64,000 bases of DNA from Heterobilharzia americana (GCA_944470555.2 OX104127.1:93582708-93646707); one strand, 5' to 3'; shown: positions 37,655 to 49,889, counted from the stretch's first letter. The notes: a model not told the origin generated them from the letters alone. Translations and numbers: made by a program.

Positions 37655-39135
37655 GATGTTGTCTTTGAAAAAAAAGAATGTTTGCAGACTACGAGTCCTT
37701 TTTAACTAACCTTGAAACAGATAGTTTCAATGACGCCACACTAAAACGGCAGGGAGTCAACAACTCTGCACAGTAATGCTGAAATCCCCCAGCTTTTCTT
37801 TTTTTTTCCTAGCAAATAGCATATTTATTTATGGTTTGAAAGTTTCATGAACGGACCCACGAGTGTGAAACCTCTTTTGTGATTTACTTGTAAGTCTATC
37901 ATCTCTTTCTACCAGGCATTTTTCATGTATCGTCTTGCCGGATTATTCTGTTCATAGAAGGAGCTCTGTTAACGTAATTGAAAGTTTACCAAGCCATGAA
38001 CATGGCATGGCTGTTTTTATCACAAACGTTAAGTGTCTACCATCAGGAATAAATTTAAAAATTCTTTTTAAATTTTTTGAAAGCTGTTTCACTTCTTATA
38101 ATGAAATAAAAGTCAGAAAATCTTGTCTGTATTTATTTAAGCGATTAATTTTAGGCTTCTTTGTGTAGGCAGCAAATTTTAACACAAACCATAGATTATA
38201 TACTTTGCAATACTTTGCTCTTAAGGATATTAATGGTCAAGGAATCCTAGTCTAAAGGCAAGAAGACCAAAAGCGGATTTTCAGGGAAAGAAAAACGCCA
38301 GGTGTTCAATAAATAATTAGTAAAAGTACGGTACCTAATCGAACTTTCCATAAGCTGACGGTAGTAAAACTTTGGTAATCTCTACGTTATGTGTCTTTCA
38401 TGCATATACATAGGTAGTGGTCAACTCTGCTTGAAGTTAAGATAGTAAGTTTTTAGTGTTTCTCAATAATCAGGTCTGAATACTTAGTACTTAAGGGTCA
38501 CACTGACTGGTCCTCGGGAATTCATTTCTATGAGCAAAATAGTTTGATAGCAGGGTACTTGTGACCTTATGATATCCATAATTTGAAAAATGTGTTGGTG
38601 AAGTTCGAGTCTGGGAGGGAACTTGAGCTATGCAAGGGATCCAACTGCTTCTTGCTAACTAGCACTAACATGCACGAAAATTAGGTTCAGTACCAAGTAC
38701 AACATAAATAATTCTAGCCTACGTTGTCTTGAAATTCCCAACAGTAGCGTCACCGACATAGTTTCATAATGTTATCTGTCCCTGGATCATCAAGCCTTCA
38801 TTTTAGGAATAAAATTGGGGAACTATTGTATATTTTATTTCCACATTGAATATGCTTATCTAATAGCACATAAATACAAAATAATCTTCACTGGATCAGG
38901 TTAAATAGATGTCTATAGGTCTCTCTAAACTTCTACATGAAATATTATTTCGGATTAAAATTCAGAAAATATGTTTTTAGTGAGAATATAAACAAAACGC
39001 TGTTGTTCCGCAGCTAATGTACTAGAGTTAGTTGGACTTAAATAAAGGCTTGTTTTTGATGTTTTCTACTTGAGTACATTCATGTATTGATTATGATTTG
39101 ACTATCTAAGATAGCCGTTGTTTGGCAGACTAGTA
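37655..39135. other. AT-rich non-coding stretch, nothing recognised
   Basis: No supported gene. The 77-codon frame at 37935-38168 has no recognisable domain. Confidence 0.45.
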
Positions 39136-39139
39136 TTTG

Positions 39140-39348
39140 TACTGGGTGATGATTGAAGGTGAGACGAAAATCTGGACCACGGCCAAACTCGAACCATCGA
39201 CCAACGGGTTACCGGCCCAGTGAAGTGAAATAAACTTCTGGTCAGGAGTAGATCAGTTGGTAGAGCAAAGGGCCTGTAACTCGGTGGTCTCTGATTCGAG
39301 TCCAGTTGTGGTTTAGATTTCCATCTCACCTTCAATCATTGCCTAGTA
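39140..39348. repeat. Fold-back pair of tRNA-like elements
   Basis: Left arm 39140-39194 and right arm 39293-39348 are reverse complements at about 80% identity. Inside, the plus strand has an A-box-like TAGATCAGTTGGTAGAGC (39249-39266), a TGT-like anticodon loop (CCTGTAA) and a B-box-like GATTCGAGTCC (39293-39303). The minus strand has the 3' half of a second tRNA-like unit with GGTTCGAGTTTGG (about 39182-39194). Stems are mismatched, so neither is a working tRNA. A minus-strand frame across it starting LDSNQRPPSYRP is the well-known false peptide that tRNA genes give when translated backwards. Confidence 0.7.
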
Positions 39349-39604
39349 CATCCACGTATTGCTTACGCAGAGGTTTTACAAGGGTGTGTGAAAACCATAC
39401 AAGTTTTGAAGCCGAGTCTTAAATACTGTCATAAAGCAGCACTAGCCTCTAAAGTTATGAATGTCAAACGGTACAACACATTTTTGGGTATTAGTGCAAG
39501 ATCTGAACTCTGTTTATGAACAATGAAAACAGTTGGTTTACTTATCAATCAGTACAAAATAACAGCGGAGTATTGGGATCACAACATCGCCTACGAAACT
39601 GACT

Positions 39605-42275
39605 CACTAGTTACTAGTTGAACCTAAGCCCGGATAAAGAGGGAAGGTTGGACGTAGGACTAGTAACCCTACCCCGTAAAATCAATGTAACCACTAAAGA
39701 AACTTCGAAGCACAAAGAAAATATAAAACATAAAATAAACTTACTCCTCACTGGAATCGGAGAGGCAAAATGATACACGGTAAAAGCCTTCAGAAAGCCA
39801 ATTGGCCGATGTGTCTTCTCTCGTTCTCTCCCAATGAAAGCGAAAGTAAATATAAGGACATGGAATGTCCGCACCGTGCATGAACCTAGTATGTCTACCC
39901 AGATTGCAAAACAGATGAGAAGGTATGGCATAAAAGTGCTTGGAATCTGTGAAAGCAGATAGAATGGATGTTGACTGTCCAAACTGTCAACTGGAGAGTC
40001 AATAATCTACTCCGATATTGTCACCCAGACGGCAACTACGAGCACACTGAGTTTTGGAGTAGCTATCATGATGTCTATAAGAGAATTGAAGACGCTCATG
40101 CCATGGGAACCAATCTCCTCCAACATCAAATCATGACATCAAGATTCAATTCAAAAGGAAAAAGAGTTACATTCATACAATGCCACGCCAAGCAACATAA
40201 AAATAATGCGGATAAAGGGAAGAAGAAGGAATTCTGTAGACAACTGCACTCAGGTAATACAAAAGAACCGATCTAAGATGGTAACATCAAGATTCATTCT
40301 AATGGTTAGGGTGGGGTGACATGAATGTCAAACTGGGAGCCGACAACAAAGGAAGAGAACTCATTATGGGCCGAGAAGCACTCGGTGGAATGAGGAATGA
40401 GAATGGAGAACTGTTTGCAGACTTCTATGCATTCAATGATTTGGTTTGTGCAAACATAAGGATATTCACGGAGCGACATGGATTTGATTTCACTAGATGG
40501 ACACAGTGCGCGCAGGACAAAAGTCACTTGTACGACACACTTGCACGTGAAGTAGAACAGGCTGCAGTAGAAGAGCCAGAAACCTGACAACACTGTATCA
40601 AATAACCAAAATACTATCTGAGAAGAGATCAACGCAGACGAAACCAATGAAGGACAGTGAAGGAAACCTAGTTACCAGAGAGGAGAAACAAAGGAAACGA
40701 TGGGCTAACCACTTCGAAAAACTCTTAGATCGACCGCCACCACCTGCAACTCGTCCAAAAATACCACCAGCAGCCCAGCCGCACAACTATTTGTGAACAC
40801 AGGCCCTCCAACAAAGGAAGAAGTCCTGAACGCTATAAAGTTGCTGAAATACGGGAAAGCAGCAGGACCAGATGGAATTTCACCAGAAGCACTGACGACA
40901 GACGCAGAGGCAATAGCTGACATGCTCGCACCACCGTTGTAGAAGGTTTGCAAGGATGGAAGGAAGGAGGGAAGGAAAGGTACTTACAGATTGGAAGCAG
41001 GGCTACCTCGTCAAAGTCTCAAAGAAGGGCGAACTAAGTCTTTGCAAGAAATGACGCAGAACCATGCTTCTGTCCACACCAAGCAAAATACTATGCAATA
41101 CCATACTGAAGAGACTAAAAGATGCTCCGGATTCAAAATTACGACCGGAACGGGCTGGATTCAGGAAGTAAAAATCATGTGCAGATTGAATTGCAACGCA
41201 ACCTCATTCAGTAGCAATATCAGGATGCGTCATCCCAAGTGATTCACAATGGAAGCTCAGTGACGCCTCTGAAGTGAAGTCAGGAGTAAGACAACGCTGC
41301 CGCCTACTACCGCCCATGATCTCCCTGACTGTGGTTGACTGGACTGGCTAATGCAGCAAACTGTGAGGAGCGAGAAGATGGACATACGCTGGCTGAACCA
41401 ATGAAAAGACCCTAGAAGATTTTGATTTCGCCAATGATGATTTATGTTTAATGTCGCACAAACTCGAAGATCTACAGGCGAAAACTGACAAGTTGACAGA
41501 AGAGGCAGCGAAGATGGGATTTCAAGTGAATGTAGAGAAGCAAGGGAGGTGATGAAGATACTCAACTAAAAACAGCATCGACAACAAGCATCAATCGCCA
41601 TCAAAGGGAGAAACCTAAAGGAAGTAGTCTCCTTCACCTACCTAGGCAGAGCAGCATCGTTTCAACTACGAGCGGTGGCACAGACGACGATGTCAAAACC
41701 AGGACCGGAAAGTCAGCAAAACGGGCTTTCATTAGCCTGAAACCAGTGTGGAGATCTACTTTACTGCACTCAGCACAAAGCCTGAACATGATCCGGATTT
41801 TCAACACTAATTCAGTCAAGTCAGTGCTGCTAAATGGTTTAGATGCTTGGCGTGTCACGAAAAACATTTCCAACAGACTACAGACATTCATCAACTGCTA
41901 CCGACTACGGTCACTTGATACTTAAGATCAGGTGGATTGCCAGAATGAAAAAGCAGCAAGAACTCACTCTGGCAACGAACCAACTGAGAACGCATCACCC
42001 AAAAATATGCAGAAGAAAGTGGAGATCGATTGGATTGGACACTGAGAAGGCCGACTGGGGCATCACACACTAGACCAGCCCCTCGAGTGGAATCCAAAGG
42101 GGAAACGACGAGGTGGGTGTCTGAGACGACGATGACATGGACGAGATCATATGAGGAAGAAATGAAAGCTTGTGAGTAGTCGTGACGCCAGCTTGAAAAG
42201 ACTGCAAAGAAATGAGTTCAATGGCGACGTTCTACTGAAGCCGCACGTTCCACTAGGAACCCAAGGGATAAATAA
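39605..42275 (+). mobile_element. RTE/SR2-type LINE, second copy, internally deleted
   Basis: Starts with the same leader as the copy at 22916-26201 (CTAGTTACTAG..., CGTAGGACTAGTAACCCTAC), then the endonuclease start (GKRVTFIQC and neighbouring segments), then MNVKLGADNKGRELIMGRE and NENGELFADF. After a degraded TWISPD region (about 40465-40510) it jumps directly to the linker KSHLYDTLAREVEQA, so roughly 0.5 kb present in the other copy is absent. RT pieces follow, including GPDGISPEAL-type linker, DFANDDLCLMSHKLEDLQAK (41421-41480) and VNVEKQG, then RRKWRSIG. It ends with TAATAATGATAATAATT at about 42270-42288. Many stops and frameshifts. No clear target-site duplication was found. Confidence 0.85.
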
Positions 42276-42289
42276 TAATGATAATAATT

Positions 42290-43105
42290 GTGATCACTGC
42301 TTTCAGGCTTCCTCCACCTGATATATTCAGTTAACTTCAGGTGTCAGCTTAGCGAACACATTGCAGTCCAAGTCAGTGATTATCTCAGTGAAAAGTATGG
42401 GACTGTCAGCTCTTGACTATTTTCCAGTGGTGAACAGTTAATTTCACGAAATCGTACGGAATCTTATAGACTATATGAACTGTTTCAACTATTCCAACAA
42501 ATTACAGTGGCAAATGTCTCACGAACTGTTGATATACCGCATGAATGCTTAGCTGAGAATAAACAAACCTCGTGAAGAATGGGTGAGTGTCACTAGCTCA
42601 CAAGTTCCTAACGGCAAATAGATTTTCACAGCTAATTTAATAACACTAAATAAAGTGGACCATACTATTCAATCAGCAAACAGTTACTAACTTTACTGAA
42701 CTTTTATTCTATGGTCATTGAACCATAAGCCAAAAACAAGATAAGCTAGAAAATAAAAAAGACATTTAGGTATCATAATCACAAATCGAAGATAATCAAC
42801 GATTCTTGCCATGATGTTAATGAATAGCTTCTTGACCGTTTTATTAATCGAAAATAATTTGCATTTATTAACATGAATGACAATGAGATAATCCAATTGT
42901 TAGAATATGTAGTTACTTATAGTGAAAAGTATCATATATTCAGTGTGTTTACTTGTCATATAATGAGCCGACTTCATTTGTTAAGCGTTCAATATCCTTA
43001 GAAAATGCTCTTCCTAATCAAATAATTCCTTTACATTTAAATCTTTCCCACTGATATTAACGTGTAGCATTATTTTTTTTGTCGGAAAACATTATTTACT
43101 AAAAA
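42290..43105. other. AT-rich non-coding stretch downstream of the GPCR gene
   Basis: Probably includes the 3' untranslated region of the minus-strand GPCR gene. An AATAAA (minus strand) lies at 43109-43114, only a few bases past the stop; further A-rich signals follow near 42750. Nothing else was recognised. Confidence 0.4.
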
Positions 43106-43120
43106 CCTTTTATTATGCTG

Positions 43121-45940
43121 TTACCGTTGCGTTACTAAATTGTCACTGTTCATGTCAGTATTATTACAGTTAGTAGTCGTATTAGTTGTTGTTGTTGTCA
43201 TCTTTAAAGTTGTTGTACAAGTAACATGATTATCACTCGTTACAGAGCTGGAGGAGGACGGAAATCGACATTTTTGTTGCCAGCTATGTTTACATGTATG
43301 CTGACAATGTGTTTGGAAGTGTAAATATGAATTATGCTGTAGACGATATTGTTGATTGTGACTATGATTATGATGATGACGACATGATGAACTAAAATCT
43401 GTATGGTATTTGCATAAGTTATAATTAAATTTCCTATTACCATGTGATGAGATAAAACAGAAACACTTTGGAATGATTGCTTGTGTCACGGATAAGTCGG
43501 TAATGTTATTAGTCCTTTCATCTACAGATTTATCTCTTTCAAATGTTGTAACCGAATCACAACTTGAATGACATGTATTATTATTATTAGTGACTAATTT
43601 GCCAAAATATGATTTTGATGTTGTTTGTAGTTTTCTATTGATCGATGTACTGAATGTATTTTGAATAGCCAAGTCCAACTCTAATTTTCTTTTGGGTTCT
43701 AATTCACGAAATTTCTCCGTAGATCGGTAATGCTTGGAATATTTATGCGTTAAGTTATTCAAAGCATATTCTGAATGTCGACGACGCATGTTGAAATTAT
43801 CGTATACAGACGGCGAAGTTGATAATGCTGTATACATTTGAACTGAATGACTTTGACTGCTTTCTTGCTTAGTTATCATTGTGTTCGGTATACGTTTTAT
43901 ACAGCCACCCATTAAACCATACCACCAAAACCTCCAACAACAGAACCCAGTAAAACATCCATTACACCCAAGTATAAAATGATTTTTCTCGCCATCATTC
44001 CTATCATTTTGGTGGTGATTATTGTCCTCTTTATGGTGTTTTCTATCCAAAACATTTTTGTCATTCTCAACACCTTCATTGACGGCTTTTACAGAACATG
44101 GAATAGATTGCAGAAGCACTGATAACCTAATGGGAAACAGTTGTTTGAATAGTTGTTCATATCATCAGTATTGCGCTTGAAAATTGAAGCATTTTCTATT
44201 TCTTGAGTTTTTGCGCAATCATTTGAAATATCTGTTAAATTTTCACCAAGTCTACCGACATCCGGATTCTGTAAAAACTCAATGTTTGCATACAATACAT
44301 TTCTATTCTTGTTACCATTAGATTGATTATTCAAAATTTTGGTATCTTTCCGGAATGCATTTGCAAATTTAAATAAAGACGTTATGCGCGTGTGATGTCC
44401 ACTGGTTGCTGTATTCAATGCAAACTGATTTTTAAAATGGTTTGTATAATCTGGCGGCAAGGGAGCAGAACTTTGACTGGAATGATATAAATGTATGCGG
44501 TAGATGAAACGACGTATCAGTTGACGTATACGTGAACGAAACAATCGCCCTGATGCGCAATAGAATATCCAGTTTGAACATGCATTTAAAAAGCAAAGGC
44601 TTCTTGATAGATAATACATGAATTTGTGTACATCACGATCGACATTTGTCAGTAGGAAATTTAATAAAATTAAGTATATAATTAGAGGATATGTACTTGC
44701 CATATACCAAACGTTCATACATATCAAAAGTCGTGTCACATGTCCTGCATTATCTGTAGCACCATGGCGGTAACCAGATAAGCTAGCTGGTTTTAAACAA
44801 CTAGTAAGTTGTTCAACAGACAGTGTTTTACACTGACTTGCATAATTTCTGCGGGGAGGTAAAGAATTTGTCATTCTGAAAACTGTTTTATTGCTTCTTG
44901 GTGCGTTACAATTTAAAGGTTGGTCAATAATATCATGAATAGATAATGGTTTATAAATTCTCGGTGATAGATCATATCTATTTTGGTTGACATATGAAGA
45001 GCGGACTCAGAAAATGATAGTGAATGCGAATGTTTATGGTAGTTCTCAAGTACATTATACTGTTTCAATGGATAGACCATCGTACTGAATCTAGATTCTC
45101 TGGATTTTTGCTGTTGTTCCTGTTCTTGTAGGTAAATGGCAGATGTGACCATGCGAAAACATTTCCTAAGTCGAAATATATTCCAACATATGATAACCGT
45201 AGATGTTGTCATGCCAACTAATGGGACTAGACCCCAGATAATAAAGTCATTTAAAGTAGTAACATGATACAAATCTGTGTTTGTGGGGTCACAATCACCG
45301 TTAATAACTCGCCAGTAAATTGGATATGGCAAAATGGGCAATACAAGACATAAAGATATCATTGACCATAATCTAAGAAGCCAAACCATATTTGGACCAC
45401 TATTTCTAGCTCGCAAAGGCCTAATAATTAGATAGGCTCGCTGTAATGACAACATAGTCTGCATATAAGCTGACCAATAGAAAAAATAATTCGATAAACT
45501 TGTATGCACTACACAAATGAAATTATTTATATCACGAATATCATAATTATACCAGACTTTTAAAAGCATCCATATGCCTTCCAAAGAAAGGATGAAGAAA
45601 TCTCCAAAACATATACTAACCAACCATATCAACATATTTTGTGGAAATAATCTCGATAGAAGAGAAAGACTAAACAGAATACAGTACCAACAACTCCTAA
45701 GATTATTACCGTAGGTAGATACCACGTGAGAAAATAACTTTTTAAATTATTGTATAGATATTTGTATGTGCCATTTTCGCTAGTAACATTGAGTGCCACA
45801 TTGTAACTCAAATTAATTGATGAACTGTTCACTGACAGGCTGATGACACTGATTTCAGATGTAATTCCAGTAGAGGAAGAAATAATTGACAGTGCAGTAT
45901 AAATAAGTGAACAGAATACTGACCATTTACAGGTAAACAT
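43121..45940 (-). CDS. Rhodopsin-like G-protein-coupled receptor, flatworm type, with three apparent frameshifts
   Basis: A seven-helix receptor of the plasma membrane, ligand unknown, perhaps a neuropeptide receptor or a platyhelminth-specific orphan. The Met at 45938-45940 opens a signal-like hydrophobic start and an extracellular region with sites NSS, NLS, NVT and NGT (about residues 38-58). TM1 is about residues 71-95; after a frame change come TM2 (NMLIWLVSICFGDFF), TM3 with Cys143 and the motif QRAYLIIRP where families have DRYxxIxxP, TM4, an ECL2 with Cys216, and TM5 (about 232-254). A long, Gln-rich third loop spans the second frame change. TM6 (VWYMASTYP, about 44739-44653) and TM7 (NACSNWIFY, 44631-44557; NPxxY replaced) follow. 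A third frame change leads into a tail of over 300 residues, rich in His, Asn and Thr, with a Cys/Trp patch (FCCWRFWWYG). No introns are visible. Frame changes lie near 45637-45640, 44995-45009 and 44089-44165; each is repaired by one added base, so assembly error is as likely as a pseudogene. Confidence 0.8.
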
Positions 45941-45944
45941 TGCT

Positions 45945-48740
45945 TACATCATTATTATGAGTAGTATTTCACTGTAACGTGAAGTATATGGAGCAAAGAA
46001 TACTGATTTACTAAACCATCTCAACAAGAAAAAAAACTGTTTTTATAAAAGCTTAAAAACAAACTATAGGAAGCTGACTGTAGTTTGACATTGAAACATA
46101 TGATCTCTGATTGGGCAATTTTGAAAGACTAACAAATGTGATCTCCAATTGGCCAATCAATTTTATTATAGTTCGGAATGATGTAATTAGTGTGAATGAA
46201 TATGATATTTTCCTTATAATTCTAGCATGTTCACTAACAGTACAATCGATTCTCAAACCCATTAGTAATAGTGAAATTCGATCTTGTCTGTCTTACCTTC
46301 GGGGACAATATAGGATGTGTTACTTAGTGACTGAAATTTTTTTTCAGGCAACAGTGAAACCTGTATTTTACCTCTAACTGTCGTATTCTGAACGTTATAA
46401 TGTGCATGATGTTCGTCTATAGGAAGAGCGTAGGCTATCGTTGTGTCATTATGGGGTAACTAAAGAGAGCAATAAATTCATCAGAAAGCTGTGAAAATAG
46501 GTCTGAAAACGAAATTTCTCTGAAACTCAAGAGGGCGTTTCCTTCATATCTGGTGGAAAGTAAGCTTAATCACTGTGAAAGATCAGACAAAATTATTTTC
46601 TCTTTGTACCTGTAAAAAAATTATCAAAGCATTCTTGAGGCATGAAACAGGAGTTTTCAATTTAATGGACTTGGAATAATTAGAGCCTCTTTTTTAGGAT
46701 ATTTCAAACATATTTTAGGGTTAATTCTGACACAATGAATAACAGCCTCAAACTATTATTAACTTAACGAAAAAAACCGGTTCACAGTAGACAGTTATGA
46801 GTGGAATGTAGGACAAATTCAAAAGTTCTGAAATTCATTTGGAATGTATCTTGTGTTATGTCTTTAAAAGCCACATGGTAGAAAAACATTGCCAGGAATT
46901 GCTTCAATGTAAACAGAATTCAACAAAAACTAATGATGCATTGGCTTGAGTATGGGAATAGCTAGACATACTACTGATTCACTTTTATCAGTTATCTGGA
47001 AAACAATTCGCCACTGACTACTACCTATTTTATCTTCCGTTTAAATGGATATGATGTGAAATATGGTCAAGACTACGTATCACCTCTACACACTATCTTG
47101 ATCTTCTCTTTTGCTGCTTTTAGGTAGGTCAATTCTGCTTCTCTACAACCATTGAATTGCACAAAGAGTTTCAACTATTTAACAGAGGTTTTAGTTGTGA
47201 AACAAGGGCAAAAATGCATTATTAGTTTGTGTAGTACATTGTAAATTATATTCGACCATAGATGATGTCAAAGAAATTTAAATTACTAACGAATTCTACG
47301 TTCTTTCTGTTCGAAAGTAGCAATAAAGTACCTGACTGTCTGATTGACTGTCAGCATTAAATTGTGATAAAAATAACTTTAGCGAACTATCGCACAAAAC
47401 TAGGAAATAAGTAGCGGGAAGATTTTAGGTTACTGTATCTAACCAGTGAGATATTCACACAATACCGCTGTTCGTCTGTCTATCTACCCTAACACGAAAA
47501 TTCAGAGGCATTTTATCAGAAAACATAAAGAAAACTCACCCTTAAAAATTAGAGAAACTCCTATAAAAGTTTATAAATAGATGTTCAGCTTGGAAAGTCT
47601 CAGTACACCAAAATTCGTTATGTTAGTCAGTTGCAGAAACACTTGAATTTACCAAAATAGGTTTTAGGACATTCTCATTAGAATGCAAAAGTGAGTTAAA
47701 AAAATTCCAAAATCTTAGAATAGTTCACATCAGGATTCTATACCACTTTGGGAATTATGTAAGACCTTGGAGTTCTAAAACATTATTTCTTCTTATTTCC
47801 AGATTCTTCAAAAGCCACTGGTTTCATCTTCCAAACAGTAATAGGACAGAGGGTCTGTACATTAATCTATAAATTTCAATGATTCTTCATTTAATGTTGA
47901 TTAAGCATGGTTAATGTTTCAAAAAAAAGTTACTTTTTCGAAAAAATTGTTAATTAAATTTAGTCAAAGTCTACTGTCGTGATTCAATCCATAGCTGGTT
48001 GAGGAATGAAGGCCTGGTAAAGTGATAATATATCGTATTATCTATAATACTATCACTAATTTTATCTTAAATCCATTAAAGATGAAAGACGCAAGACAGA
48101 CTCTATTATTTCCTCTGCATTTCTCAAATATGATCTGCCTACTAAATAATGTGACTGTGTCCAAAAGCAACCTGTGAAAACTGTGGTACTTAAAAAAAGT
48201 GACTTCTGAACAGCTAGAAGGTGCCTGTAATCATTTTAGGAACACAGGAAACTAAAACTTCATTGTTCAAATGATAGGTTTTATTAGTAGGGAGTTGAAA
48301 GATTACTAAAACAAAATAGTTGGGTTTTTTTCTGGCAAGAATCACAGTAGCTTCAGTTACATCTCAATAAAAGTAATTTCCACAATATTTCACTCTGCTT
48401 AAGAAAACTATATGATTCTTTGAGCGAATCCTTGTAATATCTGTAGAACAAATTCAGTTATCTATGATATAAGGTAGTAAGCAAGTGAAATCTATTGTCA
48501 GTGTTTAGGTACACTTATAAAACAGGCGTTATAGTGAATTAACTTCTGACTATTCTTTTCAGAACAAAATATCTCAGATTATCATAAAAACGAGTTATAA
48601 AAATCACTGAACGTCTCAGATTTTAACAACGTTAATGATATTTTCAAATATGCACCGTGATAGAAGTTTCGAGTATTGTTTGCACTCAGCAGTTAACGTT
48701 CATTTTAATTTGAGGATTTTTAGAGATTTACTGTTTCCAA
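45945..48740. other. AT-rich stretch upstream of the GPCR gene
   Basis: Should contain the promoter and any untranslated first exon of the minus-strand receptor gene; no element can be named with confidence. The region 46053-46377 has open frames on both strands that mirror each other and no domain. Confidence 0.4.
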
Positions 48741-48772
48741 GTTAGCATTCATTATGGATTGATATCAGCTAC
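48741..48772 (+). repeat. Family B SINE end fragment at the left border of the tandem duplication
   Basis: GTTAGCATTCATTATGGATT then GATATCAGC resembles the family B end (TTGGAATTCATCATGGACTG then ACATCAG). It directly precedes the point where sequence shared with units 2 and 3 starts. Confidence 0.4.
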
Positions 48773-49078
48773 ATTGCCTCTCAAAAAACTGTCATCTAAA
48801 TACTTTTAATTGTCCTTCATGACATCCTCACTACCTCGTCTCCAGGTAGGGTAATATTTAGTTTTACTTCTCATCCTATAGATTATAAACGAATCCAGAG
48901 ATTGTGATGAAATAAGCCAGATCTATTTCGCTCCTCAGCCCCCTTTCCTCTTGCATTATTTAAGCTGATCAAGAGAAACAAATGCATGAAATTCTTGAAA
49001 TTGTCCAAATGTTTGTGATAAACAAGTGATTCCTCTTGTTGAGCTAGAAACTCAAATATTTCTTTGAAATATTAGTTA

Positions 49079-49610
49079 GTTTTCACCACAAACTGACACC
49101 AGTTGGAGGAGAATTGTAAACCTGGGAGCACTGGACAGCCACTTCGTCCCATTACGAGTCTCCTCAGCAGTGCACAACCATGACCTCACACCGTCAGTGA
49201 TCGGACCAAGAACCTTCAGGTTCCATGACCACCCCGTTACCATTGAGTCAATGGGTTGGAATCCAATGTTCCATATTTTCAACTTCTGTCAGTTCACGAT
49301 ATGGAGAGATCGTCACCGAATTTCATCATTGAGTATATATCCTCACGACCACCATATTTTCCCTACTGGTCACGACTTCTCTTTGAGACTTCAGGAATCA
49401 CCGGCCGAAACAAGTCACCAATCAGCACTATACAGACAGAAGTTGAAAATATGGGCCATTAGATTCGAACCCAGTGACTCATTGTTAAAGTGCTTCTCAC
49501 AGGAGCTGAGGATACTGGGTTCGATCCCATGGGACAGAATGTCTATCCAGTGATCTCAGGTTCCGAATGTTCCAGCAACTGTCAGTCCATGGTGAATACC
49601 AAATTCAAAT
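49079..49610. repeat. Family B SINE pair, inverted (unit 1)
   Basis: The left part (49079-49435) is a minus-strand copy with an A-box-like GACTCAATGGTAACGGG on that strand. The right part (about 49440-49600) is in plus orientation with GTGACTCATTGTTAAAGTGC (49473-49492) and B-box GGGTTCGATCCCATGG (49517-49532), ending CAACTGTCAGTCCATGGTG. The 296 bases 49241-49536 or so, covering most of the junction, are missing from unit 2. Confidence 0.65.
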
Positions 49611-49889
49611 CATCATTCAGTCCAGACTAATTTGTTTTACTGTCTATCTTCCTTGAACTCTCACAGTAACGGTCGAAGTGAAGGCCATAAAATTCGCTTC
49701 CTGTATGTTTTGACGACTAGCTTACGGTGAAGTATACTACGAGCAGATTTCTTGACAGAGGCAGGTGCAATCATTGATATTAGAAATAGAAGGGTAATGA
49801 TGACACAAGGATTACTTGTCGAAGGTATTGAAATAGCAGATGTTAGTGCAAAATAAGTACTGCAGAAAGAAGCACTTGTCATCACTTAG

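Noticed and set aside
39102..39335. Minus-strand frame starting KVRWKSKPQLDSNQRPPSYR
   Set aside because: This is the common false peptide from translating a tRNA-like sequence backwards; the DNA is a fold-back tRNA-like repeat.
45637..45720. A small intron explaining the first frame change in the GPCR gene
   Set aside because: The GT and AG pairs present between 45637 and 45720 give lengths that do not restore the needed frame (for example 40 bases leads to the third frame).
49661..49885. Minus-strand frame of 74 codons, kept at 56800-57024
   Set aside because: Its conservation follows from the segmental duplication; it lies against the start of a Gypsy fragment and has no domain.
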